IMG/VR virus record: IMGVR_UViG_3300037294_000204
Location: 1 to 51,137 of that record
Source: a virus
Strand: one strand, 5' to 3'
DNA length: 51,137 nucleotides
The notes below the pieces were generated by a model that was not told the origin of the DNA, did no database searches, and saw nothing but the letters and a program-made list of their open reading frames with translations. Each line of letters begins with the position of its first letter. The stretch's first letter is position 1. Made by a program: the position numbers and the translations under genes. Positions 1 through 8,188 of this stretch are shown in pieces.

Positions 1-26
1 TACAGGAAAATTCCAGGAGTTAAAAT

Positions 27-1469
27 ATGCCCTTACAAATTCGCAGAGGCACTGACGCAGAACGATCAGCAATGACGCAGCCGTTGGCGGCAGGAGAATT
101 AATATACGTAACAGATACCCAACGATTGTTTGTTGGTAACGGAGCCACTGTAGGCGGCGTTGGTATTACCGGTTATACAGACAGTGATGCTAAGGATGCT
201 GCTGCAACATTGTTTACAAACGATGCAACTCATACCGGTATTAGTTTTTCCTATAACGGAACTACTAACGAAATCAGTGCTAGTGTTGATTTATCTGCAT
301 TCGAAGGTCTAATCGAAGCAGATTTAAAAGGGTCAGTCTTTGCAGATGATTCTACACTATTAGTTGATGCGGTGAGTGGACGCATTGTTGGTCCAGTATT
401 TTCCAATGTAACTGGTAACGTGGTCGGCAATGTAACTGGTAACTCAGAAGGATATCATACTGGCGATGTCAACGGTAGTGTATTTGCAGATGATTCTACA
501 CTATTAGTTGATGCGGTGAGTGGACGCATTGTTGGTCCAGTATTTTCCAATGTAACTGGTAACGTGGTCGGCAATGTAACTGGTAACGTGGTCGGCAATG
601 TAACTGGTAACTCAGAAGGATATCATACTGGCGATGTCAACGGTAGTGTATTTGCAGATGATTCTACACTATTAGTTGATGCGGTGAGTGGACGCATTGT
701 TGGTCCAGTATTTTCCAATGTAACTGGTAACGTGGTTGGTAATGTAACTGGTAACGTGGTTGGTAATGTAACTGGTAACGTGGTCGGCAATGTAACTGGT
801 AACTCAGAAGGATATCATACTGGCGATGTCAACGGTAGTGTATTTGCAGATGATTCAACCTTGTTAGTTGACGGTATAAATTCTAGCTTGCATACTTCTT
901 CCTTGACAATCGAAGGAAACACATTCACATCGCTCAGTAATGACATAATATTTGGTTCAACGACTGATAAAATGTCTATTAGAATATGGCAAGATGATAT
1001 CAACTTCCCATTTTTAGTAGCTGGCGGAGTTATTGACTCCGGCGACAGTCCGTGGTTCTCGACAGAAATATCTAGGGGAACTAATTTATCACCAGCAATA
1101 GTGCAACAAAACGACTTGCTGAGCGGAACGCTTTTCAAAGGGTTCGACGGCAGCACATTTGTGCGAGCTGCAACAATCGCAGCCCAAGTTGATGATGTAG
1201 TTGTAGCCGATTCAAGTATGGTTCCAGGAAAGCTGTTGTTTGTTGTACAGTCAAGTCTTGCAGGCGCAGTTGCAAACGATAGTTTATTTTTAACATTTAA
1301 TAGTAAAGGTACATTAAGTGCTCCAGTTATACAAACTGGGTTGTACGCAACTATAGACTTACCGGCGGCTCCTGCCTTTGGAATGATAGTGTACAATACT
1401 ACAACAAATAAATTCCAAGGCTATCAAAACACAAGCGGTACTACTCCAGAATGGGTAGATTTAAGCTAA
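27..1469 (+). CDS. Repeat-containing tail-fibre protein
   Basis: A 480-residue virion fibre protein, probably a trimeric receptor-binding or collar fibre. Residues 1-45 (LQIRRGT, AAGELIYVTDTQRLFVGNG) match the N-terminal attachment module common at the start of phage fibre and major-tropism-determinant-like proteins. Residues 102-269 hold three long repeats (GSVFADDSTLLVDAVSGRIV, then SNVTGN, 8-residue VVGNVTGN units, SEGYHTGDVN) and a fourth partial one. The C-terminus (FGMIVYNTTTNKFQGY) resembles the end domain of many marine phage fibres. An AGGAG ribosome-binding site 7 bases upstream fixes the ATG. The same SVF-DDST-LVDGV repeat occurs in the 686-residue fibre gene at 44164, which links both ends of the window to one structural programme. 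A 193-codon antisense frame inside the gene is a shadow. Fibre class is well supported; exact position in the virion is not. Confidence 0.85.
   Translation: MPLQIRRGTDAERSAMTQPLAAGELIYVTDTQRLFVGNGATVGGVGITGYTDSDAKDAAATLFTNDATHTGISFSYNGTTNEISASVDLSAFEGLIEADLKGSVFADDSTLLVDAVSGRIVGPVFSNVTGNVVGNVTGNSEGYHTGDVNGSVFADDSTLLVDAVSGRIVGPVFSNVTGNVVGNVTGNVVGNVTGNSEGYHTGDVNGSVFADDSTLLVDAVSGRIVGPVFSNVTGNVVGNVTGNVVGNVTGNVVGNVTGNSEGYHTGDVNGSVFADDSTLLVDGINSSLHTSSLTIEGNTFTSLSNDIIFGSTTDKMSIRIWQDDINFPFLVAGGVIDSGDSPWFSTEISRGTNLSPAIVQQNDLLSGTLFKGFDGSTFVRAATIAAQVDDVVVADSSMVPGKLLFVVQSSLAGAVANDSLFLTFNSKGTLSAPVIQTGLYATIDLPAAPAFGMIVYNTTTNKFQGYQNTSGTTPEWVDLS
330..875 (+). repeat. Nested tandem repeats in the fibre gene
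   Basis: Long direct repeats start at 330, 474, 642 and 834 (last one partial). Their periods are 144, 168 and 192 bp, each 24 bp longer than the one before. The extra length is an inner 24-bp unit encoding VVGNVTGN, present once (420-443), twice (564-611) and three times (732-803). Copies are nearly identical at the DNA level; the first two inner units of the third block differ by two silent changes (ggttggt versus ggtcggc). All periods are multiples of three, so frame is kept. Confidence 0.95.
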
Positions 1470-1499
1470 TCAATATTAGTGTTAAACTTGCAAAACTTT

Positions 1500-1507
1500 C
1501 TTAAATA
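1500..1507 (+). promoter_or_regulatory. Candidate T4-type late promoter (CTTAAATA)
   Basis: CTTAAATA lies in the gap between the fibre gene and the TauD-like gene, 25 nt before the ATG at 1533. It resembles the better-supported CTTAAATA at 20158-20165. The region is AT-rich, so chance occurrence is possible. Confidence 0.45.
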
Positions 1508-1532
1508 ATATTCTAACCGAGAAAATTAGATT

Positions 1533-2612
1533 ATGAGAGTTTCAAAAATACCAGGGCTAGGCCGATTCGGCGTGTTCATTGACGATGTTAATTTTGAAAA
1601 ATTAAGTGTAGAAGAATGGAATGAAATCGGCCAGCTGCACTTGACTAACTTAGTTACAATTATTAGAGATTGTAATTTAAATTGGAAAAATCAAACAGAA
1701 TGGTTGATGAAGTGGGGCGACACTCGATATGGCATACGCTATAACATCTTAAAAAAATATGCAGGAAAGACCTGGAGTCAGGTGATAAAACTTGCAATAG
1801 CCAACGATCCCAGTATTGATGATATTGATAAACTGAGATTATCTAATATTGCTCGTATGCAGGAAATCGATCCAACTACAGGACGGCATGTTATGCGGGT
1901 TTCGGGCAAAAAAGATCAAGATGGCAATCCGTTAGGAATGTTTGCAGAAGGCGAACTTGCTTGGCACAGCAACGAAAGTGGAACATTGACATTTACTCCC
2001 GGAGTAGCACTGCTGAGCAGTGAAGGTATGGTTGGGAGCTCTACGGGATTTTTAACTACTCCAGATTACTATGAAACGGTTTCAAATGCATTCCGTAGTG
2101 AACTAGACGAAATGATTCTATTACATAGATTTACCCCGGGTAAAATAAATCCAGGCCTAAGATTAGAACAAGACGAAGTTATGCACGCCAATATGTGCCC
2201 GGTAGACAACACTGAAATTCCTATTGTGATGCGTAGTCCAGGCGGCATTGTAGGACTGCATTATTCAATTAATACAATATATAGTATCAAAGGTGCTACT
2301 AAAGAAGAAAGCGATAAGGTATTTGACGAGATCAACAAGGGAGTATTTGTAGAAAAATATACGTATGATCATTGGTATCAAGGAAACAGTGATTTCTGTT
2401 TATTTGATAATAGCATTACCTTGCACAGAAGACTTGGCAGCACTGACAACAGACTGGCATACCGTGTACAGCATGATTATAGCAATCTTCAAGAAGATTT
2501 CTGGCAACCATACTTAACAGATGAATATGCTAAAAAATACGAAGACGAAATTATAGACTTTGTAACCACAGCAGGTATCAACGATTTTAAACTTCCTAGA
2601 AGAGAGATATAA
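1533..2612 (+). CDS. TauD/TfdA-like 2OG-Fe(II) oxygenase with altered iron triad
   Basis: A 359-residue protein with the plan of the taurine-dioxygenase family, which uses iron, 2-oxoglutarate and O2 to hydroxylate small substrates. The landmarks are AWHSNESG (residues 143-150) at the usual WHTD iron-binding site, the GMVGSSTGFLTT strand that matches the family's GG-T-F region, a distal histidine in LFDNSITLHRR (H298), and arginines R307/R311 for the 2OG carboxylate. The expected HxD aspartate is asparagine (H145-S-N147). In related folds, loss of this carboxylate is linked to halogenation or altered chemistry, so the reaction cannot be assumed to be hydroxylation. The stop overlaps the next ATG (TAATG), so it is translationally coupled to the nitroreductase-like gene. 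Family call is good; substrate unknown. Confidence 0.75.
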   Translation: MRVSKIPGLGRFGVFIDDVNFEKLSVEEWNEIGQLHLTNLVTIIRDCNLNWKNQTEWLMKWGDTRYGIRYNILKKYAGKTWSQVIKLAIANDPSIDDIDKLRLSNIARMQEIDPTTGRHVMRVSGKKDQDGNPLGMFAEGELAWHSNESGTLTFTPGVALLSSEGMVGSSTGFLTTPDYYETVSNAFRSELDEMILLHRFTPGKINPGLRLEQDEVMHANMCPVDNTEIPIVMRSPGGIVGLHYSINTIYSIKGATKEESDKVFDEINKGVFVEKYTYDHWYQGNSDFCLFDNSITLHRRLGSTDNRLAYRVQHDYSNLQEDFWQPYLTDEYAKKYEDEIIDFVTTAGINDFKLPRREI

Positions 2613-3316
2613 TGTTAAAAGATGTGTTGTCGAAGAGATTCACTGCCAAGCATTGGGATTTAGAAAAAAATATAGAACAATCAAAGATAGACTATATTAT
2701 TGACTGTGCATACCTTGCACCGAGTAAACTTGCAGCTCGACTACACAAAATTGTTGTACTAACTGAAAGTTTCAAGGCAACAGAAATAAAAAATTGGCTT
2801 TTTTACGAACACACACATACTACTGACGGTGATAGAGCAAAAGAAAACGGAATATCTTTAAAGATGTTTAATGGTCAGTATCGTGCTCCTATAGTGTTAG
2901 CTTGGCTTAATCCAATAGACCTACCAGCTCAGATTCAAAGAACCTACAGTGGCGTAACTATGTCAGTCAACGCTCCTGATTTTCAACAACGGCAAAACGA
3001 CATATTCATAAGCTCTATGTGTGCTGTTGCAGCAGCAGAGGAACAGGGATTAAACACTGGGTTTGGATCCTGCCACGACCATAGTGAAGTTGCTAAAAAA
3101 TTAGGGGTTAACGGGTATCTGTGTCCTATTGTAGTCGGTATTGGTTACGCTAGAGACATGTCTAAAGAAGAATCAGAGCACGGTGTGCTAATACCAATAG
3201 TTGATCATACAGATACTATTATCGGATTTGATGCATCTAATATTGCAGCTGACAGGGATTCTTCGCCCAATCGGAAATTTGCACAGCTGGCGGACAGTAT
3301 GATCATCACCATCTAG
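2612..3316 (+). CDS. Nitroreductase-like flavoprotein
   Basis: A 234-residue protein resembling the FMN-dependent nitroreductase family. The N-terminus has KRFTAKHWD and then YLAPSKLAARLHKIVVL, the counterpart of the family's R-S-R and APS-N-QPW-F-VV motifs. The middle segment AAAEEQGLNTGFGSCHD matches the helix and glycine-rich turn typical of the family (A-A---GLGT-w---), and LGVNGYLCPIVVGIGYA matches the closing P----GyG strand. Length is normal. In this family FMN-bound enzymes carry out oxidations and reductions, including azoline oxidation and iodotyrosine-type dehalogenation. Here it is co-transcribed with a TauD-like gene, so a redox tailoring role is likely. Its 3' end overlaps the convergent gene below by 11 bp. 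Confidence 0.65.
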   Translation: MLKDVLSKRFTAKHWDLEKNIEQSKIDYIIDCAYLAPSKLAARLHKIVVLTESFKATEIKNWLFYEHTHTTDGDRAKENGISLKMFNGQYRAPIVLAWLNPIDLPAQIQRTYSGVTMSVNAPDFQQRQNDIFISSMCAVAAAEEQGLNTGFGSCHDHSEVAKKLGVNGYLCPIVVGIGYARDMSKEESEHGVLIPIVDHTDTIIGFDASNIAADRDSSPNRKFAQLADSMIITI

Positions 3317-3866
3317 GTAATCGATCAAGCTGTTCTAAAAAGACAACGGTATTTAACTTCCAAAAAGTTTGTAGATGCTCTCTATAGTTGTGCTCGAATG
3401 ATCTGGTTAACGCACCGGTTTTCTCTAGAGCAGGGCAGTAGGTGTTGTGTACCAGTCTTTGTGACCCTACATCACTAGGATGTGTTGTAATGTATAAATC
3501 TTTATTAGCACCTGCCGCCCATTCTATACACCTTGGTATAAAAAATTGTGCTGTGGCATTTTGATGTTGTTGACAAGTGTAGCCTAAACTTCTTAGATGC
3601 GTTCTAGGCAGCAAGTGTGTTAACACACAAGTTCTTGCACATATTCTATAGGAATTTTCTAAAAAGTCTAAACTATGTGCTGCTACAGATCCTGCAGCAA
3701 TTCCGTCATAATAGAGAATCCAAACTGCCCATTCTCTTTCTTTGCGAAAGCAGTCAACTAGCATATGCTGACTACTGTTGTTGTTAAATCCTTTAGTTAA
3801 TGCTTGTTGATAAAAGTCACTGAGATTTAGATCTTCAGTCCACTGTACTAATTTATATAAAGACAC
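3306..3866 (-). CDS. Conserved phage protein, possibly GNAT-like
   Basis: About 186 residues if begun at the GTG at 3866. A TTG at 3917 would add 17 residues but overlaps the upstream gene by 65 bp and has no ribosome-binding site. Segments such as WAVWILYYDGIAAGSVAAHS, ENSYRICARTCVL and LYITTHPSDVGSQRLV have the strand-helix order of a GNAT acetyltransferase (substrate strand, acceptor strand, late YITT strand). The acetyl-CoA loop R/Q-x-x-G-x-G/A is not clear, so this is a weak structural guess. The C-terminus ends FWKLNTVVFLEQLDRLPRW. It is the second gene of a minus-strand pair with the kinase-like gene upstream and is convergent with the nitroreductase-like gene. Confidence 0.4.
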   Translation of the reverse strand: MSLYKLVQWTEDLNLSDFYQQALTKGFNNNSSQHMLVDCFRKEREWAVWILYYDGIAAGSVAAHSLDFLENSYRICARTCVLTHLLPRTHLRSLGYTCQQHQNATAQFFIPRCIEWAAGANKDLYITTHPSDVGSQRLVHNTYCPALEKTGALTRSFEHNYREHLQTFWKLNTVVFLEQLDRLPRW

Positions 3867-4542
3867 GCTTGGCTCTATCAATAAATGCTCTAGGGTAGTT
3901 GTTACTGAAACTTTCAAAAGCTAATAGCTGCATAGTTTTAGTGGTCTGTGGCACATCCCAGTCGATACCTAATGCATCAGTTTTTATCTTCATTTCTTGC
4001 TGTCTTTCCTTACTAATGTGACTTAGGTGATCCCTAACAGTTATAGGACCTTCACCTGTTTGATATGTAAAAAAATAATTAATGCTTTTCAATTGACCGT
4101 CAACGATAAAATAACTGCTCGGATGTAAACTATATTTCCATAATCCCAAAGTTTTATGACTTTGAAAAATTGATAACATCTGTTCTTGCCAATCAGGTAG
4201 TACTTGATCATACATGCATTTTTTATCAAAATGTTCTTGCCAAAAATCCACTCCGTCAATTTTTAAATATATCTTTTTTTCATGTATGTCTATATCTAAC
4301 AATTCTGGAATCTGATGTGGATAGTGCTTAGACATTAATGTTAAAAACTTAACTTCACGTTTCCATTTTTCTTCCATTAGATCGGCATCAACTACTTCAT
4401 TCTTACCTTGATGATAATCGCTGTCATTATGATACCACTGACAGAAAGTTTTTTTATCATCGCTTATAAAGCTAGTATATATTAAGTTATTTCGGCACAG
4501 TCCATTGCCTGGCACATTATTGTAATAGTAATTAAAATTCAC
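3853..4542 (-). CDS. Kinase-like fold protein, paralogue of the gene at 9341
   Basis: A 229-residue protein similar throughout to the minus-strand gene at 9341-10024: FNYYYN versus WNYYYK at the start, then RNNLIYTSFIS versus RSNMLYTPLIN, IPELLDIDIHEKKIYLKIDG versus SPEIIDIDHGRRRIFFKWHG, and VLPDWQEQMLSI versus VCPNWQHQLHSI. The order (L-IDI strand, hydrophobic strand, long helix, then LHPSSYFIVDGQLKSINYF) recalls a small protein-kinase/aminoglycoside-kinase C-lobe, with degenerate H-D-N and DFG positions; activity is doubtful. Start chosen at GTG 4542, 7 nt downstream of a late promoter. A more distal GTG at 4572 would place the promoter inside the gene and spoil alignment with the paralogue. 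Confidence 0.55.
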   Translation of the reverse strand: MNFNYYYNNVPGNGLCRNNLIYTSFISDDKKTFCQWYHNDSDYHQGKNEVVDADLMEEKWKREVKFLTLMSKHYPHQIPELLDIDIHEKKIYLKIDGVDFWQEHFDKKCMYDQVLPDWQEQMLSIFQSHKTLGLWKYSLHPSSYFIVDGQLKSINYFFTYQTGEGPITVRDHLSHISKERQQEMKIKTDALGIDWDVPQTTKTMQLLAFESFSNNYPRAFIDRAKRVFI

Positions 4543-4549
4543 GATACAG

Positions 4550-4557
4550 TATTTAAC
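4550..4557 (-). promoter_or_regulatory. Late promoter GTTAAATA (minus)
   Basis: On the minus strand GTTAAATA is followed by CTGTATC and then a GTG start at 4542. It abuts the plus-strand TATAAATA at 4558, giving two back-to-back late promoter elements within 16 bp. Confidence 0.6.
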
Positions 4558-4565
4558 TATAAATA
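4558..4565 (+). promoter_or_regulatory. Late promoter TATAAATA (plus)
   Basis: Exact T4 late consensus 8 nt before the ATG at 4574. T4 late transcripts usually begin about 5-7 nt after this element, so the mRNA would have almost no 5' leader. It would drive the six-gene oxygenase/radical-SAM operon 4574-9319. Confidence 0.75.
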
Positions 4566-4573
4566 AATTCACT

Positions 4574-5194
4574 ATGCATAATGTTGATAACGCTGTACAA
4601 AAATTAAATTTTACAATAGATATAAACGAATTATCTGAATACTATAACACTCTACAATTAAATTTTAAACATTTACATTGGACATGGGAAAACAATTATA
4701 TTCATTTAAACGACGATGCATTAACCTCATGTGTAAATAATTGTGAAACATTAATGCATGGCTGGGTGTTGCAAAGTGATATGGCAGATCGTAGTATGTT
4801 GCCGTCTATGCTGAGATCAAAACACCCTAGGGTTCCGTGGTACGACACTGAATTGATATTTGGTTTGGCTAAAAGACTAACCGAGGCAATCCCATTTGCT
4901 TACAGGTGGACCTTGTTTGTGCTGCCGCCTGGCGGAAAAGTGGTAAAACATACCGATCAAGGAGAATATGCAATTCATATACCGTTGCATTGGGATGATA
5001 ACTCTATTTTTATATTCGGCGACGCACCTGAGACAACAGAGATTACCTTTCCGCCCACAGGAAATGCATACTTGGTTGATGCTGAAATTCCCCATGCAAC
5101 AGAAAACAGCTCTTATAGTGATCGAGTAGGATTAATTTTTAGAATAAAAAGAGAATATCTTCCCGATCTCTTAAACATAAAAGGAATTATATGA
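4574..5194 (+). CDS. Aspartyl/asparaginyl hydroxylase-like 2OG oxygenase
   Basis: A 206-residue protein of the Asp/Asn beta-hydroxylase type. The jelly-roll core is in the C-terminal half: YRWTLFVLPPGGKVVKHTDQ gives the iron-binding H126-T-D128, AIHIPLHWDD the following strand, then TGNAYLVDAEIPHATENSS supplies distal H174 and SDRVGLIFR supplies R184 for 2-oxoglutarate. In this family the enzyme hydroxylates Asp or Asn side chains of proteins or peptides, which fits an island of tailoring enzymes. It is the first gene of a plus-strand operon directly behind TATAAATA, and it overlaps the next gene by 4 bp (ATGA). The N-terminal 90 residues are not recognised and may form a substrate-binding lobe. 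Confidence 0.75.
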   Translation: MHNVDNAVQKLNFTIDINELSEYYNTLQLNFKHLHWTWENNYIHLNDDALTSCVNNCETLMHGWVLQSDMADRSMLPSMLRSKHPRVPWYDTELIFGLAKRLTEAIPFAYRWTLFVLPPGGKVVKHTDQGEYAIHIPLHWDDNSIFIFGDAPETTEITFPPTGNAYLVDAEIPHATENSSYSDRVGLIFRIKREYLPDLLNIKGII

Positions 5195-5994
5195 TAAAAG
5201 GAATAGACGGTAAAGCATATTACGATATCGAACCATTTTTAAACATGCAAGAGTTTGATAAGCTGCAACCTGAAATTTATAAAGGTTTTGCTGAGGCAAG
5301 AGAGTTTGCAAAAGAAGGAACTTGGATGAAACCGGGTTTTACATTTAACGATATGAGTTATCAGCTTCATTGGAAACCTATATATCAAGCTATGCAAGAG
5401 TTTTTAGAGCTACCTGACAGTGATCCTATTAAACAAGCAGGGTTGTCGTTATATAAAGATTTTTCAAATTACCAACAACGCAATAAATTTACAAGATTTT
5501 TAAAAATGGCAATGGGAGCATACGATCCTTACATTTATTATTTTCTATGGGAAGAAGGCAGTTGGGACGACAGGACTGCAAAAAGAAAACTTACACCAGA
5601 AGCAGAATATTTTCCAGGGGTTGTAACATGGATCGAACAGTTAATAACAGACAACATTTTCGAACATATAGGCCGTGTTATATTTTTTCATTGCGAAGCT
5701 GATGGAATACCGTTTGAACATCGAGACCTAGATGCAAAGAACGGGGTTGATGTGATCGTTCCTCACAAAAATGAATTTATACATATTCGACCAGATACTA
5801 GAAATCAGTTTTATATTTGGGATCCAGAAGTTAAGATGAAACACGGACTTAACACTAGAGCCGCTTGGTGGAATGATCAAGATTGGCACGGTGGTAATCG
5901 TACTATGTCTCAGACCTACGGATTGCGCATTGATGGCAAATTTACAGACGATTTTCGAAAGAAACTAAAAATTGATCATTTAGAGAGTTATTAA
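5191..5994 (+). CDS. Putative 2OG-Fe(II) oxygenase-like phage protein
   Basis: A 267-residue protein. Its C-terminal half has jelly-roll oxygenase landmarks: VIFFHCEADGIPFEHRDLD with H177-R-D179 as candidate iron ligands, FIHIRPDTRNQFYIWDP as following strands, and AAWWNDQDWHGGNRTMSQ with distal H233 before YGLRIDG (R246). The N-terminal half is helical, with no familiar domain. It belongs to no narrow family I can name. The pattern H-x-D, then H about 55 residues later, then R 13 residues on is characteristic of the superfamily. It is coupled to both neighbours: ATGA with the Asp/Asn-hydroxylase-like gene and TAATG with the B12-radical-SAM gene. This suggests the three products act on the same substrate. 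Confidence 0.6.
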   Translation: MIKGIDGKAYYDIEPFLNMQEFDKLQPEIYKGFAEAREFAKEGTWMKPGFTFNDMSYQLHWKPIYQAMQEFLELPDSDPIKQAGLSLYKDFSNYQQRNKFTRFLKMAMGAYDPYIYYFLWEEGSWDDRTAKRKLTPEAEYFPGVVTWIEQLITDNIFEHIGRVIFFHCEADGIPFEHRDLDAKNGVDVIVPHKNEFIHIRPDTRNQFYIWDPEVKMKHGLNTRAAWWNDQDWHGGNRTMSQTYGLRIDGKFTDDFRKKLKIDHLESY

Positions 5995-7616
5995 TGTATC
6001 ACGGAATATTATTTACAGAATGTACATCTCAAAATTGGCTAGGGCGTGGGTATGGTGTACATAGACTAGCCAACGAATTAAGAAAATACGGATTCAATAT
6101 TTTAGTTGTCGACTTTGCCTTTGCAGTAACAATTGAAATGTATAAAGAAATTTTAGATAACAGTGTTGGACCGGAAACATATTTTGTTGGATTTAGCACT
6201 AGTATTTTCCCTTACAGAATGCAAGACGTTGAAGGTCAAAAGCGAGCGTCATTATTACAACATTCTTATGCAAGGGAAAGTTCGGCTACCTTTTTAAAAC
6301 TTGAAACAGAACCGTGGTATTGTGCAGGACTACCTATGCAGTTTGCAAATGGATTGTCAGCGCCTTGGTTAGAATATGTTAAACAACGCAACCCCAAAAC
6401 TAAAGTCATCTTTGGTGGCAGTAAAACATGGGAATATTTTGAAACTCCGGGTATTGATCATTTTTTTATAGGCATGGCTGAAACTATGTTTGTCGATTGG
6501 ATGCTATCTGTATCAGGAAAAGGTCCAAAGAGAATATTTAATCCTATTGTTAATTACGACATTAAAGCACAGGGCGATAAAGAAAAATTTGATTTTAAAT
6601 TGTCTACTACAAAATATGAAGTTGAAGACTTTGTTATGCCTTACGATGCACTGGGATTAGAAGTAGGTCGAGGTTGTAGATTTAGTTGTAGCTTTTGTAC
6701 TTGGCCGTTGATAGGACAAAAAAATATAAATGATTATTTAAAAACACCCGAAATGCTAAGAGCAGAATTAATAGAAAATTGGGAAAAATGGGGAGTATGG
6801 AAATACTACATAACAGATGATACATTTAATGATAGTACAGAAAAACTTCAAGCATTTCATAGCGTAGTTAAATCATTACCGTTTACTCCTATATTCTGGG
6901 GATTTTTTAGATTAGATTTATTAAGATCACACCCAGAACAGATTCCATTAGTTAAAGAGTGCGGATTTAAAGATATTATCGTAGGAATTGAAACCTTTAA
7001 TTCAGTTGCTGGAAAAAATATTAAAAAAGGTGCTAAAAGTGAAAACTTAAAACAAGCATTAATTGATTGTAAAGCTGCCTGGGGAGATGATGTCATGATC
7101 AGTAGTCAATTTATCACTGGGTTACCTGGGGAAAATTCAGAGTCTATTAGATATTCGACTGAATGGTTTATGAGGGATGATGCTCCTATTGATGCAATAG
7201 GATTAGTGCCACTGAGATTATATGCTCCGGATAAATGGGAACAATTTAGAGTTACTAGCGAGTTCGAACGAAACTATCAAAAATACGGATATAGTTTTCC
7301 TGATCCTGTAAACAGACCGTGGTATTGGGAAAAAGATGACGGAACCGATATTAAAAATTACAACGATGCCAAATTATTGGCCGAGGAATGCGAACAGAAG
7401 CTAAGTACCATATCTAGAAAAAGAAAATGGATTTTTAAACATAGTCCATTCGGCAAAGAAGACCTTACAGTAGAACGAATAAAATCATTATCGTGGGACG
7501 AGTATAAGCAAATTCCAACAGTTTCCGGTAATATGTTATTGGTAAAAGATCAAGTGATGAAAGATTATTTTACTCCATTGTTACAATTTTTAAGAGATAT
7601 GCATGCCGACAAATAA
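5994..7616 (+). CDS. B12-binding-type radical SAM enzyme
   Basis: A 540-residue protein. Residues 1-190 have a Rossmann-like cobalamin-binding plan: a start strand, GVHRLANELRKYGFNILVVD, YFVGFSTSIF, KTKVIFGGSKTWEYF and HFFIGMAETMFVDWM. Residue 222 onward is the radical-SAM barrel, with GRGCRFSCSFC supplying C228, C232 and C235 for the 4Fe-4S cluster, then YYITDDTFND, FWGFFRLDLL, DIIVGIETFN and SSQFITGLPGE. Relatives methylate or rearrange unactivated carbons, or act as in the BchE/MiaB-like groups. The usual DxHxxG cobalamin ligand is not seen, so cobalamin may be bound without a lower His ligand or not at all. It follows two oxygenase-like genes by TAATG overlap and precedes three more 2OG oxygenases. 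Confidence 0.8.
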   Translation: MYHGILFTECTSQNWLGRGYGVHRLANELRKYGFNILVVDFAFAVTIEMYKEILDNSVGPETYFVGFSTSIFPYRMQDVEGQKRASLLQHSYARESSATFLKLETEPWYCAGLPMQFANGLSAPWLEYVKQRNPKTKVIFGGSKTWEYFETPGIDHFFIGMAETMFVDWMLSVSGKGPKRIFNPIVNYDIKAQGDKEKFDFKLSTTKYEVEDFVMPYDALGLEVGRGCRFSCSFCTWPLIGQKNINDYLKTPEMLRAELIENWEKWGVWKYYITDDTFNDSTEKLQAFHSVVKSLPFTPIFWGFFRLDLLRSHPEQIPLVKECGFKDIIVGIETFNSVAGKNIKKGAKSENLKQALIDCKAAWGDDVMISSQFITGLPGENSESIRYSTEWFMRDDAPIDAIGLVPLRLYAPDKWEQFRVTSEFERNYQKYGYSFPDPVNRPWYWEKDDGTDIKNYNDAKLLAEECEQKLSTISRKRKWIFKHSPFGKEDLTVERIKSLSWDEYKQIPTVSGNMLLVKDQVMKDYFTPLLQFLRDMHADK

Positions 7617-7642
7617 TGTAATTAATCATAGGAATATAAAGA

Positions 7643-8188
7643 ATGAATCTCATATATAATTATAAAAATTGGATCCCAGAAGGGCTCATTGAAATGATTT
7701 TAAAAAACGATGGCAACATTGTTCCTGTGTATCAACCAGAAAAGTGGACTGGAGTTCCCGAATGGGACTGTGCTCGAATTGAGTTAGAAAATGCAGGCTA
7801 TCCTGATTTAAAATATAAATTTCATCAATACACAATCGAAACTCCGTGTGTTCAACAATTTATAAAAGAAACTGGATGGAAATATAATCATCCAATATTC
7901 CCGCATTGGTGCGAGTACGGTCATTGGTGGATTGTAAAATATGCGCCTGGTGATATGCAACCGATGCATTTTGATCCGCACCTAACTGGCACAACTGATA
8001 GCTTACGATATACTATGATGCTAACTGATTTTGAAGATGGTCATATTTTTACTCATGATGATTATCTCCTCAACAACTATAAAATAGGAGATTTATTTCA
8101 GTGGTCCGACGCAAAGATGGTTCACGGTGCAGCTAACATAAGCATGACTCCGAGAATATCACTACAATTGAGCTTTTACAATAAATGA
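7643..8188 (+). CDS. 2OG-Fe(II) oxygenase, tandem copy 1
   Basis: A compact 181-residue jelly-roll oxygenase. WWIVKYAPGDMQPMHFDPH holds the iron ligands H109-F-D111, RYTMMLTDFEDGHIF the next strands, KIGDLFQWSDAKMVHGAANI the distal H161, and SMTPRISLQLSF the R171 that would bind 2-oxoglutarate. All canonical residues are present. The product aligns end to end with the next gene (YNYKNWIPEGLIEMI versus GNYADWITPGLVEKI at the start; HGAANISMTPR versus HGVVNLSMIPR near the end), so this is a local gene duplication. An AGGA site at 7630 supports the ATG. Marine T4-like phages often carry such small 2OG oxygenases; substrates are unknown. Confidence 0.8.
   Translation: MNLIYNYKNWIPEGLIEMILKNDGNIVPVYQPEKWTGVPEWDCARIELENAGYPDLKYKFHQYTIETPCVQQFIKETGWKYNHPIFPHWCEYGHWWIVKYAPGDMQPMHFDPHLTGTTDSLRYTMMLTDFEDGHIFTHDDYLLNNYKIGDLFQWSDAKMVHGAANISMTPRISLQLSFYNK

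Noticed and set aside
1-26. Coding end of an upstream gene
   Set aside because: Only 26 bases; they hold the ribosome-binding site of the first gene and nothing that can be assigned.
330-875. Regular repeats that might be a CRISPR array
   Set aside because: Repeats are in-frame coding units with rising period and no unique spacers.
815-1396. 193-codon minus-strand open frame opposite the fibre gene
   Set aside because: It mirrors the fibre gene's reading frame, has no ribosome-binding site or promoter and no recognisable protein features.
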